Part shown: positions 1 through 6,644 of the stretch, one piece after another
Numbering within the stretch: position 1 is the stretch's first letter
Layout: each line of letters starts with the position of its first letter
Assembly: GCF_011089895.1 (NCBI RefSeq)
Contig: NZ_JAANAT010000003.1
Span: 434,001-498,000 of the forward strand
Source: Mucilaginibacter inviolabilis
Lineage (GTDB): Bacteria > Bacteroidota > Bacteroidia > Sphingobacteriales > Sphingobacteriaceae
Direction: 5' to 3'
Length of the DNA stretch: 64,000 bases
Notes under the pieces: generated by a model
Told to the model about the DNA's origin: nothing
Database searches by the model: none
The model's input: the letters and a program-made list of their open reading frames with translations, nothing else
Translations under genes and position numbers: made by a program

Positions 1-210
1 GATATTGACGAGGCTAATATGAAGAAATTTTATGATTCAAAAAATAATATGACTTACCTGCTTTCACAAGCACAAGGTGTTAAGTTCGCTTATGCTATAC
101 GTTTCGATTATTTGTTAGACACATATGGTATTAGAGATTGGGTAAATGCTATGGCAACAACTACGGTAACATCAGATGATTTAGATACCTATACTATAGT
201 TGCTTTATAG
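1..210 (+). CDS. C-terminal part of an unrecognised protein, cut by the window start
   Basis: The frame is open from base 1 (first codons read D-I-D-E-A-N), so the methionine at base 19 need not be the start and this is probably the 3' end of a longer gene. The visible 69 residues are soluble, with an aromatic-rich middle and a Thr/Asp-rich end (TVTSDDLDTYTIVAL). No family is recognised. A good Rho-independent terminator follows 25 bp after the stop, which supports a real gene end. It could belong with the small peptide gene downstream, but the terminator separates them transcriptionally. Confidence 0.45.
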   Translation, partial: DIDEANMKKFYDSKNNMTYLLSQAQGVKFAYAIRFDYLLDTYGIRDWVNAMATTTVTSDDLDTYTIVAL

Positions 211-234
211 TAAACTTTAATAAGAACAAAGTAT

Positions 235-268
235 AACGGCTACCTCGAAAGGGTAGCCGTTTTTTATT
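235..268 (+). terminator. Rho-independent terminator after the partial gene
   Basis: A 10-bp perfect stem (AACGGCTACC pairing with GGTAGCCGTT) with a small loop is followed by a T-run. Confidence 0.8.
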
Positions 269-421
269 CGGGACTTTAATCTAAATAACTCCCGCTACCG
301 CAAGAATGTACGCTTGGGAAAATATGCGAAAATTGATAATAATATTAAATATTTTGAAATGCAATAGCCGTTTGGTTAAATTTAAACTAATAATTAACAA
401 ATTATAAATCAAACAAAAGAG

Positions 422-601
422 ATGGAAAAATTAATTGAAAAAGCTTCTGCCTTTCAGAAGGGAAAAATGCTTACAAGAGAGGAATTAAAAAGTGTTACTG
501 GTGGTATTACTATTCCTCCTTTTTGTTTTAAATGCTGCCCGGAGGATGCGTGTTCTCCTATACGTCATGTTTGCCGGGAAATACCTTGTGGAGAAATATA
601 G
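422..601 (+). CDS. Double-glycine leader peptide with cysteine-rich core (putative RiPP/bacteriocin-like precursor)
   Basis: A 59-codon gene. The N-terminal 28 residues form a leader ending in LTREELKSVTGG. This fits the Bacteroidota GG-type natural-product leader (L-[ST]-R-E-E-L-K-x-[IV]-x-G-G), which is normally cut after GG by a C39 peptidase domain of an ABC exporter. The predicted 31-residue core begins ITIPPFCFKCC and has six cysteines (Cys35, 38, 39, 44, 51, 56), enough for three disulfides or for thioether modification. The start ATG follows an A-rich stretch, and a terminator lies about 100 bp after the stop. No maturase or exporter is visible nearby, so these would be encoded elsewhere or upstream of the window. 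The leader match is seen directly; the peptide's activity is unknown. Confidence 0.75.
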   Translation: MEKLIEKASAFQKGKMLTREELKSVTGGITIPPFCFKCCPEDACSPIRHVCREIPCGEI

Positions 602-702
602 ACAACAGTATGCAATGAAAGTTTTGGAATCCAGGCCTACGATGGGCGGTTTTAAATATATTTAAACCGATAAGCTTACGAAACCAAGATCACTGTATTT
701 AT

Positions 703-739
703 AAAAAGCCTTTACCGAAAGTTAAAGGCTTTTTATTTT
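703..739 (+). terminator. Rho-independent terminator after the peptide gene
   Basis: The stem AAAAGCCTTTA pairs with TAAAGGCTTTT and is capped by C-GAAA-G after one mismatch; the run TTTTATTTT follows. Confidence 0.8.
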
Positions 740-844
740 GAGGGGTACGATGGATGTTCTAAATCGCTTGACCGCGCCAGCGGAGGAAGAATTGAAATTT
801 ATTTCGCATATTTAATGATGCGGTGATAATACCGATATAAACTA

Positions 845-1717
845 ATGAATAAGAATCTCGCGAAAGAACTTTTAGAACTAGCCTTGGAGCTTCATGAACA
901 GGGCGAAACAGAGCAAGCGATTGCTACGTATGAAAAAGCTATTCAAGCAGATGAAATGTGGTCTGTGCCTCATTATAACCTGGGACTGGTTTATAAGTAT
1001 CAAGGCGAATGGAACCTATCGTACCAGCATAATAAAAGGGCGGTAGCTTTAGATCCTGAAAATGAAGCTGCCTGGTGGAATTTAGGAATAGCTGCAACGG
1101 TGCTACTTGATTGGAGAACGGCAAGAGAGGCGTGGAATCACTTTGATCTTAATTTAGAGGTTAGCGATGAAGAACTAACGATGGATTTGAGCATTGTTCC
1201 TGTCAGGCTTAACCCTGACCATGAGGGAGAGGTGGTTTGGTGCAAACGTATAGACCCAGCGAGAGCGATCATTTACAACGTTCCATTAGCTGCTTGTGGT
1301 CATCGTTTTGGAGATATAGTGCTTAATGACGGTGCACCAGAAGGCTATCGCATACGTAACGGTAAAGAAGTGCCGGTTTTTAATGAGTTGCAATTATTAG
1401 CCAAATCGGCTTATAGCACATACTCTATAGTTGCTTATACAGAGAAACAACAACACATTGATAAACTGGATGAGCTATGCCACAATGCAAACGTAGAATT
1501 TGAGGATTGGTCAACAATAAGAATACTCTGTAAACAATGCAGCGAGGGTACACCACATGAAACCCATGACCACGATTTAAAAGCGGAGAACAATGACGAA
1601 CATCACATCGGTTTTGCCTCTATAAGTAAAGATGTGCTAACTCAAGTCCTGGTTCAGTGGCGAACTATTACTTTATATGAGCACTCGGATTTGAAGTTAG
1701 AGCTTAATAATGAGTAA
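845..1717 (+). CDS. TPR protein with a conserved-looking C-terminal domain
   Basis: 290 residues. Residues 1-110 contain about three tetratricopeptide repeats, with the typical G/A/Y/P spacing (for example AIATYEKAIQADEMWSVPHYNLG). The remaining 180 residues form a separate domain that I cannot name, containing VVWCKRIDPARA, Cys/His residues (CKQCSEG, HETHDHD) and no signal peptide, so the protein is probably cytoplasmic. The TPR part suggests protein-protein contacts. The stop overlaps the start of the next small gene by 8 bp, so the two are probably translationally coupled. Confidence 0.8.
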   Translation: MNKNLAKELLELALELHEQGETEQAIATYEKAIQADEMWSVPHYNLGLVYKYQGEWNLSYQHNKRAVALDPENEAAWWNLGIAATVLLDWRTAREAWNHFDLNLEVSDEELTMDLSIVPVRLNPDHEGEVVWCKRIDPARAIIYNVPLAACGHRFGDIVLNDGAPEGYRIRNGKEVPVFNELQLLAKSAYSTYSIVAYTEKQQHIDKLDELCHNANVEFEDWSTIRILCKQCSEGTPHETHDHDLKAENNDEHHIGFASISKDVLTQVLVQWRTITLYEHSDLKLELNNE

Positions 1718-1910
1718 AAGTAAGAGAGACAATAACCTGCAACGCATCAAGGTATTTAAAGATCGCTTTGAGAAGCTAAGTACGGAGAAAATCATAAATA
1801 GGTTAACTCATATTGGCCTTACTCATGAAGCCGCTATTGCATATAAGCAAGTGCTTGAAGAACGAGGGATAGATGACTATCTAAGTGAAGGGTTTGGAAG
1901 TGAAGAATGA
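1710..1910 (+). CDS. Small helical protein coupled to the TPR gene
   Basis: 66 residues, mostly charged and predicted helical (KRDNNLQRIKVFKDRFEKL, then TEKIINRL and a short acidic tail). It begins inside the last codons of the TPR gene (shared ATGAGTAA), a typical stop-start overlap. No family is recognised. The overlap suggests that it works with the TPR protein, perhaps as a small partner. Confidence 0.6.
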   Translation: MSKSKRDNNLQRIKVFKDRFEKLSTEKIINRLTHIGLTHEAAIAYKQVLEERGIDDYLSEGFGSEE

Positions 1911-1933
1911 ATTACTCTGCAAAGTTGTCCCCT

Positions 1934-2021
1934 GCTACCGCAAAGCATGCGGTAATTACACAATTGAGCATTTGAGGTTATTATTAATCACAGAGGCCAC
2001 AAGCAGGACGTTTATGGTAAC
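1934..2021. repeat. Palindromic intergenic element, family A, copy 1
   Basis: Begins GCTACCGCAAAGC and ends GGACGTTTATGGTAAC, a decayed version of the terminal inverted repeat of the copy at 5453-5538. The shared interior includes ACAATTGAGCATTTGAGG and TTATTA-ATCA. Confidence 0.75.
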
Positions 2022-2037
2022 GAAGCTCCGCGATTGA

Positions 2038-2433
2038 TTACTCATTTGCATGTCTGTTTTTCCACTCCACCACTTTAAACCCGGTGGCTATTGAATCTTT
2101 ATTAAAACCGATGGCCAGATACTTACCGGATTTAGGATCAAGGTAACCGTAATTGACTACGATATCATAATATATACTATCTTTTGTATCTCCGTAGTTT
2201 TCTGGTTGCCCAAGTGAATCAATTAATTGATGGTAAGCAAGGCCTTTAATTTTATGATGCTCAATTAAATCTTCCAACATACCCTCTCGATTAGGGTACG
2301 AATGTAAATCACCTATCGAGTCCCATTGAGATTTATTGAACTTTACACCATTGTAGGTTATGCTGTTACATTTGATAAATATTGTGGGGCACATTAAGAC
2401 GATGATAGCTACAAGAAGTGATTTAAATCTCAT
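2038..2433 (-). CDS. Hypothetical lipoprotein, possibly BamE-like fold
   Basis: 131 residues. The N-terminus is a lipoprotein signal (MRFKSLLVAIIVLMCPTIF) with Cys22 after FIK, so it is probably anchored in the outer membrane. The mature part has LIDSLGQPENYGD followed by beta-strand-like segments (YDIVVNYGYL, KYLAIGFN, GFKVVEWK). That order is reminiscent of SmpA/BamE-type small lipoproteins, but similarity is weak and the function is unknown. It stands alone between two family A repeats. Confidence 0.65.
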   Translation of the reverse strand: MRFKSLLVAIIVLMCPTIFIKCNSITYNGVKFNKSQWDSIGDLHSYPNREGMLEDLIEHHKIKGLAYHQLIDSLGQPENYGDTKDSIYYDIVVNYGYLDPKSGKYLAIGFNKDSIATGFKVVEWKNRHANE

Positions 2434-2571
2434 ATAAGGTTTATTAATGTAACAGTTAAAGGTATCACGCTAATTTACTATATATCTCAATAATCGTATC
2501 CTGATGTATGACATTGTCCTTTATATACGAAATGGCTATACTCATTATCAAACTTCAAAAACAGCTCTCCC

Positions 2572-2657
2572 GATACCCTAAGCATGGGGTAATATACAAT
2601 TGCATATTTAAGGTTATTACTAATCATGGGAGCCACAAGCCACCCGCTTGCAGTAGC
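2572..2657. repeat. Palindromic intergenic element, family A, copy 2
   Basis: Reads GATACCCTAAGCATGGGG at the left and CACCCGCTTGCAGTAGC at the right, with the shared interior TACAATTGCATATTTAAGG and ATTACTAATCATGG. It abuts the stop codon of the kinase gene at 2659. Confidence 0.75.
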
Positions 2658-2658
2658 C

Positions 2659-3492
2659 TTACTCATTTAATGCTGTTAACGCTATTTGATTTATAGCAAA
2701 TGTATTGCTCGCGTCCTGATCGGCACCAAGCATCCAAAGGCCCGAAAGGGCTGTGTAGGCTACAATCCAGCGCAACATGTATTGTGGTTCCATACCGGTT
2801 TGTTCGCAAACTATAGCCAGTTGCGTTTCCAGTCTGCCGGGAGCAAGAGCTACTTGCCAGGTGGGATTACAAAAAAGACTGGCATACTCAAAGGCTGGAT
2901 TTCCATACAATGGGTTAGGGTCAATAACCTGCCATCCTTTTTGGGAATCGTATAAAATATTTTCATGGTGAAGATCGCCATGCAGCACCGTTTTTGTATT
3001 GGTGTTTTTTAAAAGCTCCTCTGCAAGACGGGAACTTTTGCTGAACCGGTTTCCATATTTTCTATCAAGATGTACCAATTTGTAAAACCTGTCATTAAGG
3101 TCAACAAGTGGAGGAAGTGGTTTATCGCGTTTTGTATGTAACCGTTTGGCTGTTTGGCAAATGATCCTGGTAGCTTCATTGTCATTACCGGTTTCGGCCA
3201 TTTCTTTCAATGATAAGTCGCCGATAATGCGTTCCATAAGCAGGGCCTCTCTGGCATCTTTATAAACGACGGCAGCGCCCTTCCCATCCCACCATTTCAT
3301 CAACATGCCACCTGCCTGTTCTTCTTCATCGAGGGTGATTTTTAACATGGCACTCTTATTTTCATAAAGCACAGGTTGCAGCAACCCGTTATAAGAAAAA
3401 AAAGAATCCCCGTCTGGTTGTAATTGCCATTGTGCCATATACTGGTCTTTTAAAAAAGCTATTCTTATTGATGACTTCTTATCAACTGCCAT
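2659..3492 (-). CDS. Aminoglycoside 6-phosphotransferase / hydroxyurea kinase family protein
   Basis: 277 residues, the usual length for the APH(6)/hydroxyurea resistance kinase family. The kinase catalytic loop HGDLHHENIL is at residues 171-180 (Asp173 as base, Asn178 as metal ligand). The metal-binding IDP motif is at 190-192, followed by PLYGNPAFEYA. Members phosphorylate aminoglycosides such as streptomycin, or small hydroxyl substrates, using ATP in the cytoplasm. The substrate cannot be told from sequence; chromosomal homologues in soil Bacteroidota are often not proven resistance genes. Monocistronic on the minus strand. Confidence 0.85.
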   Translation of the reverse strand: MAVDKKSSIRIAFLKDQYMAQWQLQPDGDSFFSYNGLLQPVLYENKSAMLKITLDEEEQAGGMLMKWWDGKGAAVVYKDAREALLMERIIGDLSLKEMAETGNDNEATRIICQTAKRLHTKRDKPLPPLVDLNDRFYKLVHLDRKYGNRFSKSSRLAEELLKNTNTKTVLHGDLHHENILYDSQKGWQVIDPNPLYGNPAFEYASLFCNPTWQVALAPGRLETQLAIVCEQTGMEPQYMLRWIVAYTALSGLWMLGADQDASNTFAINQIALTALNE

Positions 3493-3573
3493 AAAATCAT
3501 TCTATTAATCCAACTTACATTTTTATTTTATCTTTTAATAGAAGCACCTGGTAAATTTAAAATACCCTCTTCC

Positions 3574-3664
3574 GCTACAGCAAGCGGGGTGCTTGTGGTA
3601 ATGCACAATTGAACATATGGGGTTACTTAATCATGGAAGCCACAAGGGGGACGCTTGCGGTAGC
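3574..3664. repeat. Palindromic intergenic element, family A, copy 3
   Basis: Left end GCTACAGCAAGCGGGG, right end GGACGCTTGCGGTAGC, with the shared interior CACAATTGAACATATGG and CTTAATCATGG. The right end matches the 5453-5538 copy exactly. Confidence 0.85.
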
Positions 3665-3676
3665 ATAAGCTGTCGG

Positions 3677-3815
3677 TTTGGCTAAAGCCTATAATTATGT
3701 TCTTTGTAGTCCGTTGGTTAAAACCAACGACAATGAAGTGTAATTCACCTGTTTTTATTCATTGCCGTCCCATTTATGGGGCGGATAATGGAAGCATTTA
3801 CAGGCTTTAGCCTAA
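3677..3815. repeat. Palindromic intergenic element of the GGCTAAAGCC type
   Basis: TTTGGCTAAAGCCT at 3677-3690 is inverted as AGGCTTTAGCCTAAA at 3802-3815. Inside are two more hairpins, GTTGGTT-AA-AACCAAC and CGTCCC-ATTTAT-GGGGCG, so the element can fold as a branched cruciform. It abuts family A copy 3. Confidence 0.75.
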
Positions 3816-3840
3816 ATATAATCTGCTGGTTGGTGAGTTG

Positions 3841-4323
3841 TCAGTCTGAAAGTTTATAGATATATTCTTCAATCTCTGTTTGCCGGGCATTGGCAAATCC
3901 TTTATCCTGGCCGGTTTTTATAAAACCGCATTTCTCTAAAACTTTTTGTGAACCATAATTGTCAAATGCAACACCCGCATAAATTGGCCTAATTGGTTCA
4001 ATTCTTAAAAGCTCTTTCAGTGCAGTTGTGGCAATTCCCTTTCCCCAAAACTTTCTATCTATCCAGTAAGTGATCTCGGCATCATTTCCCCTCATAAATT
4101 TGGCTATGCTACCTACAATTTCATCATTGGCTTTTATTGTTAGCATGTTTATGGTTGGGTTGGTTAAAAACGGGGTATACTTTTCAAGGTAAGCAGTTTT
4201 GTCGTTTGGATTTTCTGAGGTGAACGCAGCTAAATAATAGGCTTCTTTATCAAGCTGAAATTGAAAAAACGCGTTTAAATCATCTTTTTCTGTTTTGGTC
4301 AATGTGATATGGCTGTTTGTCAT
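3841..4323 (-). CDS. GNAT family N-acetyltransferase (RimJ/RimL-like)
   Basis: 160 residues from the ATG at 4323; the longer frame from 4392 adds 23 residues that do not resemble the family, so the inner start is preferred. The acetyl-CoA-binding motif lies in RKFWGKGIATTALKEL (R-x-x-G-x-G/A). Late motif B reads DNYGSQKVLEKCGF, typical of RimJ/RimL-type enzymes that acetylate protein N-termini or small amines. The substrate is unknown. Single gene with no apparent partner. Confidence 0.85.
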   Translation of the reverse strand: MTNSHITLTKTEKDDLNAFFQFQLDKEAYYLAAFTSENPNDKTAYLEKYTPFLTNPTINMLTIKANDEIVGSIAKFMRGNDAEITYWIDRKFWGKGIATTALKELLRIEPIRPIYAGVAFDNYGSQKVLEKCGFIKTGQDKGFANARQTEIEEYIYKLSD

Positions 4324-4406
4324 GGCACGGATGTTTGATGTGGTTTGGAATACTAAATTTACGAAATAATACGGGAGGGTGTGATTATTCAATCATTTTA
4401 CCCTCT

Positions 4407-4486
4407 GCTGGCGCACGCGTGTCGCGTGTGCATCTGACGTATGAATTTGGATATGAATAGGACACACGCGGCACGCGTGCGCCAGC
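4407..4486. repeat. 80-bp palindromic element with 24-bp GC-rich terminal inverted repeats
   Basis: The left arm 4407-4430 starts GCTGGCGCACGCGTGTCG. The right arm 4463-4486 ends CACGCGTGCGCCAGC and is its inverted copy with one mismatch in 24. The 32-bp centre is AT-rich. The arms are far more GC-rich than the surroundings. Confidence 0.85.
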
Positions 4487-4610
4487 GAAGGGGAGTATTT
4501 CGAATAAGCTTATTTGCTTCTATTTAAAACATATCTTTTCTTTCTTGCAGCCCTGACAGCAAAAAGTTCAAAAGTAATATTCAAATATTTTATTTAAGAA
4601 AAAATATTAC

Positions 4611-4618
4611 TATTTTTG
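4611..4618 (+). promoter_or_regulatory. Bacteroidota -7 box TATTTTTG for the small RNA candidate
   Basis: Matches TAnnTTTG exactly. No clear TTTG -33 box is present at the expected distance; the upstream 40 bp is very AT-rich. It places a transcription start near 4624. Confidence 0.5.
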
Positions 4619-4623
4619 AAGTG

Positions 4624-4740
4624 CTTAGAATCAATTCTTTGTTTCATTATATTACTTCTGCAATACCTAATCCGTGTTGCATTATGGAATGAAACTAAAG
4701 TTATTGCCCCGGCTCCTTGACAACAGCTGGGGCATTTTTT
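4624..4740 (+). ncRNA. Candidate structured small RNA of about 115 nt
   Basis: No convincing reading frame is present. After the -7 box come nested helices. GTTTCATT (4641-4648) pairs with AATGAAAC (4688-4695). It encloses the hairpin TGCAATAC (4659-4666) / GTGTTGCA (4674-4681). A strong terminator follows: TGCCCCGGCT (4705-4714) / AGCTGGGGCA (4725-4734) with six T. Promoter, folded body and terminator together look like an independent small RNA gene. I do not recognise the family; a short 6S-like or regulatory RNA are both possible. Confidence 0.55.
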
Positions 4741-4827
4741 AAGGCCTAAACGTCAAGTAATCCGCCCACTAACGGAGAGGCAAAATAGTGGTGATGCAGA
4801 GCAGGAGCTGCTAAATAATTCATTATA

Positions 4828-4968
4828 ATGAACAAAGAAAAAGGAAACGGTTCTAAGCAAACTAATCCAGACGATGGGAACTTCATATTCCGAATGACAA
4901 TTACCCTTAAAAACGGTGCTGTTATTAGAAGGAAAAATGGACGACCATTCAAAATTCCGGTAAAGTAG
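4828..4968 (+). CDS. Very small conserved-looking protein (46 residues)
   Basis: 46 codons. After a polar N-terminus comes FRMTITLKNGAVIRRKNGRP and then FKIPVK. This is a beta-strand-like pattern (aromatic, threonine, LKNG) that recurs, to my knowledge, in short Bacteroidota hypothetical proteins. A terminator follows 25 bp after the stop. The function is unknown. The start is the only ATG that gives the full polar head. Confidence 0.5.
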   Translation: MNKEKGNGSKQTNPDDGNFIFRMTITLKNGAVIRRKNGRPFKIPVK

Positions 4969-4993
4969 AATGACACCTCTTGTCCGGTTTTCT

Positions 4994-5037
4994 AAGGGGG
5001 AAGATCGTGTGGCCCACGATTAACCCCCTTTTTTCTT
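4994..5037 (+). terminator. Rho-independent terminator after the 46-residue gene
   Basis: AAGGGGG pairs with CCCCCTT, and inside it ATCGTG pairs with CACGAT; a long T-run follows. It may also serve the converging minus-strand gene at 5056. Confidence 0.75.
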
Positions 5038-5055
5038 TTAACAAGAGTGACACCT

Positions 5056-5235
5056 CTAAAGTTTTTCTATAATTTGAATGGCGAATGATTCATTTTTGGT
5101 AAGGTTAACATCTAACCAAACGAATAATTCAATCATTTTATTGTTGATCCAATTTGTACCCTCTAACTCGCCTGTATGCTCGTTGAAATAGCATTTAAAG
5201 CCGTATAGCTTAGCAAGATGAGTGTATGTGTTCAT
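5056..5235 (-). CDS. Small hypothetical protein (59 residues)
   Basis: Starts at the ATG at 5235 (MNTYTHLAKLYGFKCYFNEH). An upstream TTG at 5271 lies inside the promoter -7 box and cannot be the start. The sequence is rich in aromatic residues, with GELEGTNWINNKMIELFVWL, and has no signal peptide or membrane segment. I recognise no family. The well-formed promoter supports it as a real gene. Confidence 0.6.
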   Translation of the reverse strand: MNTYTHLAKLYGFKCYFNEHTGELEGTNWINNKMIELFVWLDVNLTKNESFAIQIIEKL

Positions 5236-5268
5236 ACGGGGTGAGTATTTTTTTGTTGCGTTCCGTGT

Positions 5269-5298
5269 CAAATATATAAACAGTTAATGAAAATCAAA
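5269..5298 (-). promoter_or_regulatory. Bacteroidota-type promoter of the 59-residue gene
   Basis: On the minus strand, TTTG (5298-5295) is followed by 18 bp and then TATATTTG (5276-5269). This matches the TTTG / TAnnTTTG consensus, with start ATG about 33 bp downstream. Confidence 0.65.
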
Positions 5299-5452
5299 AC
5301 GTTTTTGTTTTATTTTTTTTAGGGGTGCAAAGATATAAATGTTTTCTAAAATACAAAATACTAAAATAAATAGTTTTTTAAACATATTAACAAAGCATCC
5401 ATGCTGGAATTTTCGACAAATTTTTATGGTAATTATATTTAAAATAAGAGTT

Positions 5453-5538
5453 GCTACCGCAAGCGTCCCTCTTGTGGTAATGTGCAATTGAACATTTGCG
5501 GTTATTACTAATCATGGAGACGGGACGCTTGCGGTAGC
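5453..5538. repeat. Palindromic intergenic element, family A, best copy
   Basis: 86 bp bounded by perfect 17-bp terminal inverted repeats: GCTACCGCAAGCGTCCC at 5453-5469 and GGGACGCTTGCGGTAGC at 5522-5538. The centre has CTTGTGGTAATGTGCAATTG and ATTACTAATCATGG. No coding capacity; MITE- or REP-like. Confidence 0.9.
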
Positions 5539-5542
5539 GAGG

Positions 5543-5651
5543 GATTATGCAACCGAGCGATAGGCTGCTTACCAGCTGTCCGTAGAGTCCCCGCTGTTCG
5601 AATGTCTCTGACTTCGGACGATTATGTAGCCGAGCGATGGAATGCTTATCC
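5543..5651. repeat. Direct repeat pair flanking a hairpin at the 3' end of the HTH gene
   Basis: GATTATGCAACCGAGCGATA (from 5543) recurs as GATTATGTAGCCGAGCGATG (from 5620). Between them, GTCCGTAGAG and CTCTGACTTCGGAC can pair. The second copy overlaps the stop codon of the HTH gene, so the unit has probably been added at the gene end. Confidence 0.6.
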
Positions 5652-6311
5652 AATCATCTTACCTTCGGGTAAAGCCTTAGCAACGATATGCTCTATCTGG
5701 CTGAGTTGTTCGGCGCTCAGGCGTTTTATGTTTTCCTGGCTCAGTATGGTATTGTTAATTTGGATATGGTTGTTTTGGCTTTTAACAACGGTATTGTTTT
5801 GCTGTTTACCGGTTGCACCAACGGTTTCCAGGTAAAGCCTGGCGGCCCTGATATCGCCCTTGGCGGCATATTGAAATACTTTGGCCATTAACTTCGGGGC
5901 CATCATTTTATACTGCTCTATCTGCTCGGCATGTGCGGGATGGGTTTGGTATTCTTTTAAGTGCTTACTGATGGTTTGCCGGCTTAAACCGGTTTCTTCG
6001 GCCAGCTGATTTTTAGTGGGCATGCTGCCGTGCTCTTCGGTGAGCTTTGAAATAGCATCGGTGATGGCCTGGTGATTATATTCCCAAACCTGCTGTTTAT
6101 TGCTATCCAGCATAATTGGTTCTATCTTGTTCAGAAAATCATCCCGTTCCCTATCCTTTAAGTTTTGCAGCATTTGGGTACAAACCGTCCCTAAATATTG
6201 CCGTTCGCCCAGATCGAGGTTATCCAGATCATTTACCGTGATTTTTTCCAGGGACATCAGGGCGGTAATTTTTTTCTCACTGTCTGTTAAAGTTAATCGC
6301 TGTGTTTTCAT
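5646..6311 (-). CDS. HTH DNA-binding protein resembling phage terminase small subunit / insertion-element HTH
   Basis: 221 residues. The middle holds a clear helix-turn-helix (MPTKNQLAEETGLSRQTISK, about residues 97-116). After it comes KLMAKVFQYAAKGDIRAARL, a helical block typical of phBC6A51-type terminase small subunits and related insertion-element proteins. No large terminase, portal or integrase is nearby, so it looks like an isolated or domesticated DNA-binding protein. An inverted repeat with tandem 10-bp sites lies 90-200 bp upstream of its start and is a candidate operator. Its true role is unknown. Confidence 0.65.
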   Translation of the reverse strand: MKTQRLTLTDSEKKITALMSLEKITVNDLDNLDLGERQYLGTVCTQMLQNLKDRERDDFLNKIEPIMLDSNKQQVWEYNHQAITDAISKLTEEHGSMPTKNQLAEETGLSRQTISKHLKEYQTHPAHAEQIEQYKMMAPKLMAKVFQYAAKGDIRAARLYLETVGATGKQQNNTVVKSQNNHIQINNTILSQENIKRLSAEQLSQIEHIVAKALPEGKMIG

Positions 6312-6401
6312 TTTGCATTGCTCTCTTTATTTTTTATAAATATAAGCAATTTAAATTAAAAATGCTAAAAATATTAGTAATTTAATATGCCATGAAGGCG
6401 T

Positions 6402-6520
6402 AAAAGTGGGTTTACATAAATTGGGGTATATTGTCTTAAAATTGAAGTTAATTATCTGATTTGCAATATATTATAAAAATGTTAACCCCAAAAAATGTAA
6501 ACCCATGTAAACCCACTTTT
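6402..6520. promoter_or_regulatory. Inverted repeat with tandem 10-bp-period sites upstream of the HTH gene
   Basis: AAAAGTGGGTTTACAT (6402-6417) is perfectly inverted as ATGTAAACCCACTTTT (6505-6520). A second ATGTAAACCC lies directly before it (6495-6504), so the site is repeated with exactly one helical turn of spacing. The symmetry extends inward (TTGGGGT at 6421-6427, ACCCCAA at 6485-6491). A plausible multi-site operator or iteron-like array. Confidence 0.6.
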
Positions 6521-6569
6521 GCCCCTTAAGGGAGTAATTGCCCGTCATATGGCATTGGCCCCAAAAGGG

Positions 6570-6644
6570 TGTCATGTTGAGCTCCGTCGAAGCATGGTGG
6601 GCAAGTCTCTGCGCTCTACCCTTCGACGGGGCTCAAGGGTGACA
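6570..6644. repeat. Palindromic intergenic element, family B (TGTCA...TGACA), copy 1
   Basis: Starts TGTCATGTTGAGCTCCGTCG and ends CTTCGACGGGGCTCAAGGGTGACA-like; the ends are imperfect inverted repeats of about 25 bp. The shared core is GCATGGTGGG and CTCTGCGCTC. Confidence 0.85.

Noticed and set aside
2508..2696. 62-codon plus-strand frame
   Set aside because: Runs through family A repeat copy 2 and into the end of the kinase gene; composition is not protein-like.
2659..3492. Kinase gene considered as an acquired antibiotic-resistance gene
   Set aside because: No integron, transposase or other resistance gene nearby; base composition looks like the neighbours. Family membership alone does not show resistance.
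4746..4976. 76-codon minus-strand frame
   Set aside because: Antisense to the more convincing 46-residue gene, which has its own terminator.
5284..5653. Two minus-strand frames (67 and 88 codons)
   Set aside because: They lie over the family A element, the direct repeats and the promoter of the 59-residue gene; no protein features.
5646..6311. HTH gene considered as the marker of an integrated prophage
   Set aside because: No portal, capsid, large terminase, integrase or lysis gene within reach; single gene only.
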